Shown: piece after piece, positions 1-14,855 of the stretch | Layout: each line of letters begins with the position of its first letter | Position numbering within the stretch: position 1 is the stretch's first letter | From: an uncultured Haliea sp. | Lineage (GTDB): Bacteria > Pseudomonadota > Gammaproteobacteria > Pseudomonadales > Halieaceae | Assembly (NCBI GenBank): GCA_913061145.1 | Contig: CAJXUQ010000008.1 | Coordinates: 1 to 64,000, forward strand | DNA: 64,000 nucleotides | Direction: 5' to 3' | Notes under the pieces: model-generated | Databases searched by the model: none | What the model was told of the DNA's origin: nothing | Seen by the model: the letters and a program-made list of their open reading frames with translations, nothing else | Position numbers and translations under genes: made by a program

Positions 1-46
1 AGATTTCTGCCTGTCTCGTGGGCTCGGAGATGTGTATAAGAGACAG
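1..46 (+). other. Illumina Nextera adapter plus i7 index (artefact)
   Basis: Bases 28-46 are the 19-bp Tn5 mosaic end AGATGTGTATAAGAGACAG. Bases 13-46 together are the complete Nextera read-2 adapter. Bases 5-12 (TTCTGCCT) match the N703 i7 index as written in the primer, and bases 1-4 (AGAT) match the end of the P7 primer. This is untrimmed library sequence and should be masked. The GTG at base 32 gives a false start that adds five adapter-encoded codons to rpoB. Confidence 0.97.
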
Positions 47-2560
<2,514 letters not shown>

Positions 2561-2582
2561 CCAGCGGTAAAACGGACTCGGG

Positions 2583-2608
2583 GCTACAGCGGCAATTGCC
2601 GCTGTAGC
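2583..2608. repeat. Perfect 26-nt palindrome between rpoB and rpoC
   Basis: Bases 2583-2608 are a perfect inverted repeat with 13-nt arms and no unpaired centre (core GGCAATTGCC). In RNA it would form a strong hairpin in the 77-nt rpoB-rpoC spacer, 18 bases before the rpoC ribosome binding site. No T-run follows, so it is not a standard terminator. An mRNA stability or processing role, or a partial attenuator, is possible; this is inference. Confidence 0.75.
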
Positions 2609-2637
2609 TGGAAGGAAAACCTCGTGGAGGAAAGACC

Positions 2638-6855
<4,218 letters not shown>

Positions 6856-6862
6856 GGGTATT

Positions 6863-6888
6863 GCCCGGGGCCTGCGAGGGCCGCGGGC
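6863..6888 (+). other. GC-rich hairpin after rpoC
   Basis: Arms 6863-6872 and 6879-6888 pair over ten positions with one mismatch around a six-base loop. No T-run follows within 20 bases. It could be an inefficient or factor-assisted terminator for rpoBC, or an RNA 3'-end stabiliser. It lies 39 bases before the -35 of the rpsL promoter. Confidence 0.4.
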
Positions 6889-6926
6889 GGCTGGGGCCGG
6901 TGGTGTTGCCGGCCGCTACTCTGTTC

Positions 6927-6955
6927 TTGACTCGCATGGGGGGCGTCTATAGAAT
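6927..6955 (+). promoter_or_regulatory. str operon promoter (rpsL-rpsG-fusA-tuf)
   Basis: TTGACT at 6927-6932 and TAGAAT at 6950-6955 are separated by exactly 17 bp. The sequence after the -10 is GCCGCCTCC, a GC-rich discriminator of the kind seen at stringently controlled promoters. The predicted start at about 6962 gives a leader of about 160 nt before rpsL. Confidence 0.8.
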
Positions 6956-7123
6956 GCCGCCTCCTCTTTCCCGGGGTGCTCCGCCGTGTGCGTGGCGCAA
7001 CGGGCAGTGTGCTGCATCCGGAGCCGTGTAAACGGGCTCCACAGCGGCGCCGCAAGCCCCTGAAACGGCTTGAGGATGGCTGTTATGGCCATGAATTCAA
7101 ACAATATCTGGAGTTCAAACTAG

Positions 7124-7495
7124 ATGGCAACGATCAACCAATTGGTTCGTAAGCCGAGGAAGCGCAAGGTCGCCAAGAGTGACGTGCCCGCCCTGCAGAG
7201 CTGTCCCCAGCGCCGCGGTGTGTGCACGCGTGTCTATACGACGACCCCCAAGAAGCCGAACTCTGCACTGCGTAAAGTCTGCCGTGTGCGCCTCACCAAC
7301 GGGTACGAAGTGTCTTCGTACATCGGCGGTGAAGGTCACAACCTGCAGGAGCACAGCGTGGTGCTGATTCGCGGCGGCCGGGTGAAGGATTTGCCGGGTG
7401 TGCGTTACCACACCGTGCGCGGCAGCCTGGACACCTCCGGTGTTTCTGCGCGTCGTCAGGGCCGTTCCAAGTACGGCGCCAAGCGGCCGAAGTAA
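7124..7495 (+). CDS. rpsL: 30S ribosomal protein S12
   Basis: Small-subunit decoding-centre protein S12, 123 residues (E. coli 124). The ATG is preceded by GGAG at 7110-7113. The conserved loop [13 protein letters not shown] has lysine at position 43, and [13 protein letters not shown] has lysine at position 88. These are the classic streptomycin-resistance positions and both are wild type. First gene of the str operon, under the promoter at 6927-6955. The 115-bp gap to rpsG shows no promoter I would defend. Confidence 0.98.
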   Translation: MATINQLVRKPRKRKVAKSDVPALQSCPQRRGVCTRVYTTTPKKPNSALRKVCRVRLTNGYEVSSYIGGEGHNLQEHSVVLIRGGRVKDLPGVRYHTVRGSLDTSGVSARRQGRSKYGAKRPK

Positions 7496-7610
7496 ACCCC
7501 CGGGGCTGTGCTCCGGGTCAACAGTGAAGTGAGTAAGGCTGAACCTCTGCCTCCCCCGCCTGTGTGGCAGGTCGGTGTTCGGATTAACCTGAAGAGAGAA
7601 GGGCAACAAC

Positions 7611-8081
7611 ATGCCAAGAAGACGCGTAGTCGCCAAACGTGAAGTCCTGCCGGATCCCAAATACGGCAACGTAACGCTGGCCAAGTTCATGAACCACGTA
7701 ATGATCAGCGGCAAGAAGTCTGTCGCAGAAACCATCGTCTACGGTGCGCTGGATATCGTCCAGGAGCGCCTGAAGAAAGATCCCCTCGAGGCCTTTGACG
7801 AAGCGCTTGAGAACATCGCGCCGATGGTCGAGGTGAAGTCCCGCCGGGTCGGTGGTGCAACCTATCAGGTGCCGGTTGAAGTGCGTCCCGCCCGCCGTGT
7901 GGCTCTGTCCATGCGCTGGCTGGTTGATTACGCGCGCAACCGCGGTGAGAAGTCCATGCGTCAGCGCCTTGCCGGCGAAATTATCGATGCGTCACAGGGC
8001 AAGGGTAATGCCGTGAAGAAGCGTGAAGACGTGCATCGCATGGCAGAAGCCAACAAGGCCTTCTCGCACTACCGGTTCTAA
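7611..8081 (+). CDS. rpsG: 30S ribosomal protein S7
   Basis: S7 nucleates assembly of the 30S head and contacts E-site tRNA. The product is 156 residues, a normal length, and starts [20 protein letters not shown]. The ribosome binding site is the GAGAGAAGGG stretch about ten bases before the ATG. In E. coli S7 also represses translation of the str operon; whether that holds here cannot be read from the sequence. fusA begins 36 bp downstream with no promoter in between. Confidence 0.98.
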   Translation: MPRRRVVAKREVLPDPKYGNVTLAKFMNHVMISGKKSVAETIVYGALDIVQERLKKDPLEAFDEALENIAPMVEVKSRRVGGATYQVPVEVRPARRVALSMRWLVDYARNRGEKSMRQRLAGEIIDASQGKGNAVKKREDVHRMAEANKAFSHYRF

Positions 8082-8117
8082 ATTAACGCCAGGCAACCTG
8101 TTACAGGGGAAATTATC

Positions 8118-10229
8118 GTGGCACGCAAGACTCCTATCAAGCGATACCGCAATATCGGTATCTGCGCTCACGTGGACGCGGGTAAAACCACGACCACCGA
8201 GCGTGTACTTTTCTACACCGGCCGCTCTCACCGCATTGGTGAGGTGCACGACGGTGCTGCAACCATGGACTGGATGGAGCAGGAGCAGGAGCGTGGTATC
8301 ACCATCACCTCTGCTGCAACCACCTGTTTCTGGCGCGGTATGGACGCCCAGTTCGACGAGCACCGTATCAACATCATCGATACACCCGGACACGTTGACT
8401 TCACCATCGAGGTGGAGCGCTCCCTGCGTGTACTGGACGGCGCCGTCGTGGTGCTGTGTGGCTCCTCCGGTGTGCAGCCGCAGACGGAGACGGTCTGGCG
8501 CCAGGCCAACAAATATGAAGTGCCGCGCATGGTATTCGTCAACAAGATGGACCGTGCCGGTGCAGACTTCATGCGCGTGGTCGGCCAGCTGAAGACCCGC
8601 CTGGGCGCGAATGCCGTGCCCCTGCAAATGACCATCGGTGCAGAGGACGAGTTCAAGGGCGTTGTCGACCTCATCAAGAACAAGGCCATCCTCTGGAACG
8701 AAGAAGACCAGGGTATGACCTTCACGCTGGGTGACATCCCTGCTGACATGGCTGACGAAGTGGCAGAAATGCGCGAGTTCCTTGTGGAATCCGCCGCTGA
8801 AGCGACTGAAGAGCTGATGGAGAAGTACCTCGAAGGCGGTGAGCTGACCGAGGAAGAGATCAAGGCAGGCATCCGTGCCCGCACCCTGGCCAACGAGATC
8901 GTGCCGGTACTGGGCGGCTCCGCGTTCAAGAACAAGGGTGTGCAGGCCATGCTCGACGCGGTGATTGAATACCTGCCCTCGCCTACGGAAGTGCGCGCGA
9001 TCGAAGGTACGCTGCTGGACAAGGACGGTACTGTCGAAACCCGTGAAGCGGACGACAATGCACCGTTTGCCGCCCTGGCGTTCAAGATCGCCACCGACCC
9101 CTTCGTGGGCACGCTGACCTTCTTCCGTGTGTATTCCGGCAAGCTGGAAAGCGGCACCGGCGTGTTCAACTCCGTCAAGGAGAAGAAAGAGCGTATCGGC
9201 CGTATGGTGCAGATGCACGCCAACAGCCGTGAAGAGATCAAGGAAGTATTGGCCGGCGATATCGCTGCGGCCGTGGGCCTCAAGGACACCACCACGGGTG
9301 ACACCCTGTGTGATGCCGACAAGCCTATCGTGCTGGAACGGATGGAGTTCCCCGAGCCCGTGATTTCGGTGGCGGTTGAGCCCAAGTCGAAGCCGGATCA
9401 GGAAAAGATGGGTATTGCCCTGGGCAAGCTCGCCCAGGAAGACCCCTCTTTCCGCGTCAAGACAGACCCGGAGACCGGGCAGACCATTATCTCGGGTATG
9501 GGTGAGCTGCACCTCGACATCCTGGTGGACCGTATGCGCCGGGAATTCAACGTCGAGGCGAATATCGGCAAGCCGCAGGTGGCCTACCGCGAAGCGATCC
9601 GCAACAAGAGCGAAATCGAAGGCAAGTTTGTGCGTCAGTCCGGTGGTCGTGGTCAGTACGGTCACGTCTGGGTGCGCTTCGAGCCAGGTGAGGACGAGAA
9701 TGCCGAAGGGCTGGAATTCGTCAACGAGGTGGTTGGCGGTACGGTTCCCCGTGAATACGTACCCGCAGTGCAGAAGGGCATTGAAGAGCAGATGCAGAAC
9801 GGCGTACTCGCCGGCTACCCGCTGCTCGGCCTGAAGGCAACGCTGTTCGACGGTTCCTTCCACGACGTGGACTCGAACGAAATGGCGTTCAAGATCGCTG
9901 CGAGCATGGCGACCAAGAAGCTGGCCGAAAAGGGCGGCGCGGTACTGCTTGAGCCGATCATGAAGGTGGAAGTGATTACGCCCGAGGAAAACATGGGTGA
10001 CGTGGTCGGCGACCTTAACCGCCGCCGCGGCCTGATTTCCGGTATGGACGAAAGCGTGTCTGGCAAGGTGATCAACGCGGAAGTGCCGCTGGCCGAGATG
10101 TTCGGCTACGCGACCGACCTGCGCTCGGCAACCCAGGGCCGCGCTACCTACACGATGGAGTTCACCCGCTACGCGGAGGCACCGAACAACATCGCGCAGG
10201 AAATCATTTCCAAGAACGCAACCAAATAA
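8118..10229 (+). CDS. fusA: Translation elongation factor G
   Basis: Ribosomal translocase GTPase, 703 residues. It uses a GTG start with AGGGGA upstream. The P-loop [13 protein letters not shown] lies near residues 17-29, followed by the DTPGHVDF switch II motif and NKMD for guanine recognition. Domains II-V follow at the usual spacing, with HVWVRFEP and [13 protein letters not shown] as typical domain IV/V landmarks. Codon use favours ACC and mixed alanine codons, which contrasts with tuf immediately downstream. Third gene of the str operon. Confidence 0.98.
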   Translation: MARKTPIKRYRNIGICAHVDAGKTTTTERVLFYTGRSHRIGEVHDGAATMDWMEQEQERGITITSAATTCFWRGMDAQFDEHRINIIDTPGHVDFTIEVERSLRVLDGAVVVLCGSSGVQPQTETVWRQANKYEVPRMVFVNKMDRAGADFMRVVGQLKTRLGANAVPLQMTIGAEDEFKGVVDLIKNKAILWNEEDQGMTFTLGDIPADMADEVAEMREFLVESAAEATEELMEKYLEGGELTEEEIKAGIRARTLANEIVPVLGGSAFKNKGVQAMLDAVIEYLPSPTEVRAIEGTLLDKDGTVETREADDNAPFAALAFKIATDPFVGTLTFFRVYSGKLESGTGVFNSVKEKKERIGRMVQMHANSREEIKEVLAGDIAAAVGLKDTTTGDTLCDADKPIVLERMEFPEPVISVAVEPKSKPDQEKMGIALGKLAQEDPSFRVKTDPETGQTIISGMGELHLDILVDRMRREFNVEANIGKPQVAYREAIRNKSEIEGKFVRQSGGRGQYGHVWVRFEPGEDENAEGLEFVNEVVGGTVPREYVPAVQKGIEEQMQNGVLAGYPLLGLKATLFDGSFHDVDSNEMAFKIAASMATKKLAEKGGAVLLEPIMKVEVITPEENMGDVVGDLNRRRGLISGMDESVSGKVINAEVPLAEMFGYATDLRSATQGRATYTMEFTRYAEAPNNIAQEIISKNATK

Positions 10230-10257
10230 CCCAGCTATCCCATAGAGGTGACTAACA

Positions 10258-11484
10258 GTGGCAAAGGAAAAGTTTGAACGTAAGAAGCCCCACGTCAACG
10301 TGGGCACCATTGGTCACGTTGACCATGGCAAGACGACGCTGACAGCGGCGCTGACGAAAGTCTGTGCGGAGACCTGGGGTAGCGGTTCAGCGGTTGCGTT
10401 TGACGGTATTGACAACGCACCGGAAGAGCGCGAGCGCGGCATCACGATTGCGACGTCGCACGTGGAGTACGATTCACCGACGCGTCACTACGCGCACGTG
10501 GATTGCCCCGGACACGCGGACTATGTGAAGAACATGATCACGGGTGCGGCGCAGATGGACGGCGCGATCCTGGTGTGTGGTGCGACTGACGGCCCGATGC
10601 CGCAGACCCGCGAGCACATCCTGCTGTCTCGCCAGGTTGGCGTACCGTACATTGTGGTGTTCCTGAACAAGGCTGACCTGCTGGCGGAAGATTGCGGCGG
10701 TGCGGACAGCGAAGAATATGCCGAGATGAAGGAGCTGGTGGAAATGGAGCTGCGCGAGCTGCTCGACACCTACGACTTCCCGGGCGACGACACGCCGATC
10801 ATCTGCGGTTCTGCGCTGATGGCGCTGAACGGCGAAGACGAGAACGAGCTGGGCGTGACGGCGGTTAAGACGCTGGTTGAGACGCTGGACAGCTACATTC
10901 CGGAGCCTGAGCGTGCGGTAGACCAGGCGTTCCTGATGCCGGTTGAGGACGTGTTCTCGATTTCTGGTCGCGGAACGGTGGTGACTGGCCGTGTTGAGCG
11001 TGGCGTGATCAAGGTGGGCGAGGAGATCGAGATTGTCGGTATCCGCGACACCGTGAAGACGACCTGTACGGGCGTTGAGATGTTCCGCAAGCTGCTGGAC
11101 GAAGGCCGTGCGGGCGAGAACGTGGGTGTACTGCTGCGCGGTACCAAGCGTGAGGACGTTGAGCGTGGCCAGGTACTGGCGAAGCCGGGTTCTGTGAAGC
11201 CGCACACCAAGTTCGAGGCAGAGGTGTATGTGCTGTCGAAGGACGAAGGTGGCCGTCACACGCCGTTCTTCAAGGGCTACCGTCCGCAGTTCTACTTCCG
11301 CACCACGGACGTTACGGGTGCGTGTGAGCTGCCCGAGGGTGTTGAGATGGTGATGCCGGGCGACAACGTGCAGATGGTTGTGACGTTGATTGCGCCGATC
11401 GCGATGGAAGATGGTCTGCGCTTTGCGATCCGTGAAGGCGGCCGCACCGTGGGTGCTGGCGTCGTCGCCAAGATCATCGAGTAA
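10258..11484 (+). CDS. tuf: Translation elongation factor Tu
   Basis: GTPase that delivers aminoacyl-tRNA to the ribosome, 408 residues, longer than the 394 of E. coli. GTG start with GAGGTGA seven bases upstream. The P-loop is GHVDHGKTT, switch II is [12 protein letters not shown] and the guanine motif is NKAD. The extra length comes mostly from an insert after NKAD ([19 protein letters not shown]) where E. coli has a shorter MVDDEE segment. Codon use is unlike fusA: in the first 120 codons most threonines are ACG and most alanines GCG. The gene ends the str operon and is followed by a bidirectional terminator. Confidence 0.98.
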   Translation: MAKEKFERKKPHVNVGTIGHVDHGKTTLTAALTKVCAETWGSGSAVAFDGIDNAPEERERGITIATSHVEYDSPTRHYAHVDCPGHADYVKNMITGAAQMDGAILVCGATDGPMPQTREHILLSRQVGVPYIVVFLNKADLLAEDCGGADSEEYAEMKELVEMELRELLDTYDFPGDDTPIICGSALMALNGEDENELGVTAVKTLVETLDSYIPEPERAVDQAFLMPVEDVFSISGRGTVVTGRVERGVIKVGEEIEIVGIRDTVKTTCTGVEMFRKLLDEGRAGENVGVLLRGTKREDVERGQVLAKPGSVKPHTKFEAEVYVLSKDEGGRHTPFFKGYRPQFYFRTTDVTGACELPEGVEMVMPGDNVQMVVTLIAPIAMEDGLRFAIREGGRTVGAGVVAKIIE

Positions 11485-11502
11485 GCGTAGCGGCTACGAC
11501 GA

Positions 11503-11529
11503 AAAGCCCGGCCCAGTGCCGGGCTTTTT
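11503..11529 (+). terminator. Bidirectional intrinsic terminator after tuf
   Basis: The stem pairs AAGCCCGGC with GCCGGGCTT around a short loop and is followed by five T residues on the plus strand. On the minus strand the same hairpin is followed by a T-run (from the AAAA at 11502-11505), so it also serves the convergent TM2 gene that ends at 11532. Confidence 0.92.
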
Positions 11530-11531
11530 CG

Positions 11532-11933
11532 TTACTGGCGTTGCAGGTTTTTCTCGGATATCTGGCTGTTCAGCGTGAGAAAGTCATACAGGACACCGAG
11601 GCCCAGCAGGCCCAGGGTCAACAGGTAGATGAGTCCCGTAACAATCTTTCCCATATAGAAGCGGTGCACGCCGAACACGCCGAGGAAGGTGAGCAGAATC
11701 CACGCCAGACTGTAGTCCGTAGGGCCCTCCACATAACGGCGATCCGCGTCACGGGCCATCCCCGGGATCAGGAACAGGTCGATAATCCAGCCGATAAACA
11801 GCAGCCCTAGAGTGAAGAACCAGATCACCCCGGTGATCTGTCGCCCATAGTAAAAGCGATGGGCGCCGATAAAGCCAAAAATCCAAAGCAGGTATCCGAT
11901 AAGGACCGAATGGGTTTCGTTGTCATTGCGCAT
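11532..11933 (-). CDS. Double TM2-domain membrane protein
   Basis: Small membrane protein of 133 residues with two TM2-type repeats. The signatures GAHRFYYG (residues 23-30) and GVHRFYMG (88-95) are each followed by a glycine-rich hydrophobic pair of helices, so about four membrane segments are expected. The start at 11933 (MRNDNETHSV) is preferred because GGAG lies upstream and the family begins there; an in-frame upstream ATG would add 20 unlikely residues. Function of bacterial TM2 proteins is poorly known. It is convergent with tuf and divergent from the YdcH-like gene, an unusual insertion between the str and S10 operons. Confidence 0.85.
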   Translation of the reverse strand: MRNDNETHSVLIGYLLWIFGFIGAHRFYYGRQITGVIWFFTLGLLFIGWIIDLFLIPGMARDADRRYVEGPTDYSLAWILLTFLGVFGVHRFYMGKIVTGLIYLLTLGLLGLGVLYDFLTLNSQISEKNLQRQ

Positions 11934-12036
11934 GGCTGCTTTGCTCCGTGACGAATGTCCATGCATCGTCACTGCTCGCCGGCCCGGCGTCAAGCTCTGG
12001 TCGTAGATGACGGGGCGCGACCCGGGGCCCGCTTGT

Positions 12037-12052
12037 CATGATCTGGATCATG
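12037..12052. promoter_or_regulatory. Candidate FNR/Anr-type operator
   Basis: CATGATCTGGATCATG is a perfect inverted repeat with 7-nt arms and a 2-nt centre. Its core keeps the TGAT-N4-ATCA spacing of FNR/Anr boxes (consensus TTGAT-N4-ATCAA), missing only the outermost T and A. It is centred 97 bp before the YdcH-like start. A TAGGCT at 12075-12080 would place a start near 12086, about 41.5 bp from the centre, which is the class II activator spacing. Regulation is inferred. Confidence 0.45.
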
Positions 12053-12141
12053 GCGCCGCACAGGGTGTCTGTTCTAGGCTGGTACGCTGCCGGCAGCTGC
12101 CGCTACCCGGTGGTTTCACCTCAAATAAGCAAGGAGTTCCC

Positions 12142-12384
12142 ATGTCAGTAGAACACCACGACCTCGTCCACGAATTCCCGGAGTTTCGTGAGCGCATCCA
12201 CAAGCTGAAAATGAACGATGCCCACTTTCGCAAGCTGTTCGATGAGTACCACGAACTGACGCGGGAAGTGGAAAACATGGAGAATGAAGTGACGCCGGTT
12301 GCGACCCACACGGAAGAGCAGGCCAAGGTGCGCCGGCTGCATCTCAAGGATGCGCTGTACTGCATGCTCAACGCGGCGGTTTGA
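12142..12384 (+). CDS. YdcH/DUF465 family small protein
   Basis: Basic-acidic alpha-helical protein of 80 residues beginning MSVEHHDLVHEFPEF. The pattern EFRERIHKLKMNDAHFRKLF and the C-terminal LHLKDALYCML are typical of the YdcH/DUF465 family, whose role is unknown. The ATG at 12142 follows AAGGAG at 12131-12136; a longer in-frame extension upstream has no support. The stop is one base before the next ATG, so it is probably translationally coupled to the DksA-like gene. Candidate FNR-type box upstream. Confidence 0.88.
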   Translation: MSVEHHDLVHEFPEFRERIHKLKMNDAHFRKLFDEYHELTREVENMENEVTPVATHTEEQAKVRRLHLKDALYCMLNAAV

Positions 12385-12385
12385 C

Positions 12386-12709
12386 ATGACTTCAGACAGC
12401 ACGGCCGAAGTACGCGCACAGCTCAACGCAACCCTGGCCGAGCTGGAGCGACGCCTGGCCAGCATCAAGCGCGACGTGACGCGCAGCCACTCCGGCGACT
12501 GGGCGGAGCAGGCCCAGGAGCGGGAGAATGACGAGGTGGAGGATGCCATCGGCGTGGAAACCAGGCAGTCGATTGCCGATACCCGCGCCGCCCTCGCCCG
12601 TCTGGACGCCGGTACCTACGGTAGCTGTGAGCGTTGCGGGGAGCCCATCAGCGCGGCGCGCCTGCAGGTATTGCCGACGGCGGCGCATTGTGTGAATTGT
12701 GCAGACTGA
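12386..12709 (+). CDS. DksA/TraR-family C4 zinc-finger protein
   Basis: Protein of 107 residues with an N-terminal coiled coil and a C-terminal four-cysteine zinc finger: CERC at 81-84 and CVNC at 102-105. It is shorter than true DksA (about 150) and resembles the short DksA paralogues (YbiI/TraR-like) that bind the RNA polymerase secondary channel. At the coiled-coil tip DksA has DxxDxA; here the aligned stretch DEVEDA (49-54) has glutamate for the second aspartate. The gene directly precedes the S10 promoter. It may modulate rRNA/ribosomal promoters, but this is inference. Confidence 0.85.
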   Translation: MTSDSTAEVRAQLNATLAELERRLASIKRDVTRSHSGDWAEQAQERENDEVEDAIGVETRQSIADTRAALARLDAGTYGSCERCGEPISAARLQVLPTAAHCVNCAD

Positions 12710-12747
12710 AGTCGGCCCTTCCCGGGCAAAATAATCCTGTACGCTGC

Positions 12748-12776
12748 TTGACAGCCTGTAGGGCGCTCTTTAGAAT
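12748..12776 (+). promoter_or_regulatory. S10 operon promoter
   Basis: TTGACA at 12748-12753 is a perfect -35. TAGAAT at 12771-12776 is the -10, with a 17-bp spacer. TCGCG follows in the discriminator. The predicted leader before rpsJ is about 60 nt, much shorter than the 170-nt L4-regulated leader of E. coli, so the E. coli attenuator is probably absent here. Confidence 0.88.
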
Positions 12777-12842
12777 TCGCGTTCCTTTTTCGGGGGGCTC
12801 CATTGCGGACCCCTGGTTTTTTATTGATTGGAGTTAGGTCTG

Positions 12843-13154
12843 GTGCAGAACCAACGCATTCGCATTCGCCTCAAGGCTTTCGACCACCGCCTGATAGATA
12901 CGTCTACCCAGGAAATCGTGGAAACGGCGCGCCGCACAGGCGCCCAGGTGCGGGGGCCGATCCCGCTCCCGACCCGCAAAGAGAAGTATACCGTGCTGGT
13001 TTCCCCGCACGTGAATAAGGACGCTCGTGACCAGTACGAAATTCGTACCCACAAGCGTTTGTTGGACATCGTGGAGCCTACCGAAAAAACAGTAGACGCC
13101 CTGATGAAACTGGACCTGGCAGCAGGTGTAGAAGTACAGATCAGTCTTGGTTAA
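12843..13154 (+). CDS. rpsJ: 30S ribosomal protein S10
   Basis: S10, 103 residues, identical in length to E. coli and nearly identical in sequence ([18 protein letters not shown]). S10 (NusE) also joins the transcription antitermination complex with NusB. The start is GTG at 12843 with GGAG at 12830-12833; an upstream in-frame start five codons earlier lacks family support. First gene of the S10 operon. A 122-bp gap to rplC holds a strong hairpin at 13177-13200. Confidence 0.98.
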   Translation: MQNQRIRIRLKAFDHRLIDTSTQEIVETARRTGAQVRGPIPLPTRKEKYTVLVSPHVNKDARDQYEIRTHKRLLDIVEPTEKTVDALMKLDLAAGVEVQISLG

Positions 13155-13176
13155 CGACAATTCGTAGCAAGACCTG

Positions 13177-13200
13177 CCCGTAGGCCCGGTGGCCTGCGGG
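13177..13200 (+). other. Hairpin in the rpsJ-rplC spacer
   Basis: Arms 13177-13186 and 13191-13200 form a ten-pair stem (one T-G wobble) closed by the tetraloop CGGT. No T-run follows. The spacer is the longest inside the S10 operon. It may be a processing site, or a structure used for feedback by a ribosomal protein. Confidence 0.5.
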
Positions 13201-13276
13201 TGTGTAACGCCCGGTTCTTTAAAGCAAGGCGGGGCGGCCATAGAGGGTAAGCCCCGTACACTGAGAGGTTAGCAAG

Positions 13277-13912
13277 ATGACTATTGGCTTAGTCGGCCGT
13301 AAGTCCGGTATGACTCGTGTTTTTACCGAGGACGGCGCATCCATACCAGTAACCGTAGTGGAGGTCACTCCAAACCGCGTTACTCAGATCAAAGAACTCG
13401 ATAGCGATGGCTATCGTGCGATCCAGGTCACAGCGGGCAGCCGCAAGGCCTCGAAAGTGAGTAAATCAGCAGCGGGTCACTTCGCCAAGGCGGGTGTGGA
13501 AGCCGGTACGGGTCTCTGGGAGTTCCGCCTGGCGGACGGCGTCGAGGCCCCCGCGGTGGGTTCCGAGCTGACAGTGGCACACTTTGCCGCCGGCCAGAAG
13601 GTCGACGTGGCCGGTAAGTCCAAGGGCAAGGGCTTCCAGGGCGTGATAAAGCGCTGGAACTTCTCCATGCAGGACGCGACACACGGCAACTCGTTGTCGC
13701 ACCGCGCCCCGGGTTCAATCGGCCAGTGTCAGACGCCGGGTCGTGTGTTCAAGGGCAAGAAAATGTCCGGGCACATGGGCGCGGAAACGGTGACCACCCA
13801 GGGTCTGGAGATCGTGCGTGTTGATGCGGAGCGCAACCTGCTTCTCATCAAGGGCGCTGTCCCCGGTGCACCCGGCGGAGACGTTATCGTGCGTCCCGCG
13901 GTCAAGGCTTAA
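13277..13912 (+). CDS. rplC: 50S ribosomal protein L3
   Basis: L3, 211 residues (E. coli 209), one of the two proteins that start 50S assembly, with a long loop reaching the peptidyl transferase centre. The segment [20 protein letters not shown] contains the glutamine that PrmB methylates in E. coli. ATG start with GAGGT upstream. It follows the 122-bp hairpin-containing gap and is followed by rplD 18 bp later. Confidence 0.98.
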   Translation: MTIGLVGRKSGMTRVFTEDGASIPVTVVEVTPNRVTQIKELDSDGYRAIQVTAGSRKASKVSKSAAGHFAKAGVEAGTGLWEFRLADGVEAPAVGSELTVAHFAAGQKVDVAGKSKGKGFQGVIKRWNFSMQDATHGNSLSHRAPGSIGQCQTPGRVFKGKKMSGHMGAETVTTQGLEIVRVDAERNLLLIKGAVPGAPGGDVIVRPAVKA

Positions 13913-13930
13913 GGTTAGGGGGTCTCTAAC

Positions 13931-14548
13931 GTGGAATTGAGTGTAGTCAAGCCAGGCAACGCCGCAGCGGGCACGGTTTCAGTGTCTGATGTCGCCTTTG
14001 CCCGCGAATACAACGAAGATCTGGTGCACCAGGTGGTTACGGCTTATCTGGCCGGCGCACGCCAGGGTACGCGCGCGCAGAAAACGCGCTCCGATGTCAG
14101 CGGCGGCGGCAAGAAGCCCTGGCGTCAGAAGGGTACCGGTCGCGCCCGTGCGGGCACCATCCGTTCGCCGATCTGGCGCACCGGTGGCGTGACCTTCGCG
14201 GCGCGTCCGCAGGATCACTCCCAGAAAGTGAACCGCAAAATGTACCGTGCGGCCATGCGCTCCATTATGTCCGAGTTGGCCCGCCAGGATCGCCTGCTCG
14301 TGGTTGAGAGCATGGATCTCGAGGCGCCCAAGACCAAACTGCTGGTCAAGCAGCTGGGCGAATACGGCCTGGACAACGTGCTGATCGTAACGGCAGAACT
14401 GGGTGAAAACCTGTATCTGGCTGCGCGCAATCTGCACAAGGTCGATGTGCGCGACGTGGACGGTGTGGATCCGGTCAGCCTGATCGCCTACGACAAGGTG
14501 ATGGTCACTGTGGATGCAGTGAAAAAGATTGAGGAGATGCTCGCATGA
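13931..14548 (+). CDS. rplD: 50S ribosomal protein L4
   Basis: L4, 205 residues; lines the peptide exit tunnel and in E. coli represses the S10 operon. GTG start with a G-rich ribosome binding site. The tunnel loop is [20 protein letters not shown], in which macrolide-resistance changes occur elsewhere; it looks wild type. The stop overlaps the rplW start (ATGA), implying coupled translation. Confidence 0.98.
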   Translation: MELSVVKPGNAAAGTVSVSDVAFAREYNEDLVHQVVTAYLAGARQGTRAQKTRSDVSGGGKKPWRQKGTGRARAGTIRSPIWRTGGVTFAARPQDHSQKVNRKMYRAAMRSIMSELARQDRLLVVESMDLEAPKTKLLVKQLGEYGLDNVLIVTAELGENLYLAARNLHKVDVRDVDGVDPVSLIAYDKVMVTVDAVKKIEEMLA

Positions 14549-14841
14549 ACCAGGAGCGGATTTTCCAGGTGCTGGTAGCGCCGCACGTGTCGGAAAAGGC
14601 GGCGGTGCTGGCTGATGCCAACAACCAGTATGTATTCAAGGTCGCCGTGAATGCTACCAAGGCCGAGATCAAGAAGTCGGTTGAGCAGCTGTTCAAGGTA
14701 AAGGTGGATGCGGTCCAGACTCTGAAGGTCAAGGGTAAGGTCAAACGTAACAAGTACGGCCTTAGCGCGCGTCCAACCTGGAAGAAGGCATATGTTCGTC
14801 TGGAGCAGGGTCAGGACATCGACTTTGCCGTGGCTGAATAA
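14545..14841 (+). CDS. rplW: 50S ribosomal protein L23
   Basis: L23, 98 residues, sits at the tunnel exit and is the docking site for trigger factor and SRP. The sequence begins [19 protein letters not shown] and keeps the family core [18 protein letters not shown]. Its ATG overlaps the rplD stop by four bases. Confidence 0.98.
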   Translation: MNQERIFQVLVAPHVSEKAAVLADANNQYVFKVAVNATKAEIKKSVEQLFKVKVDAVQTLKVKGKVKRNKYGLSARPTWKKAYVRLEQGQDIDFAVAE

Positions 14842-14855
14842 GGAGTAGGTGCGAG

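Noticed and set aside
7124-7495. Streptomycin-resistance allele in rpsL
   Set aside because: Lysines 43 and 88 are both present, so the gene looks wild type.
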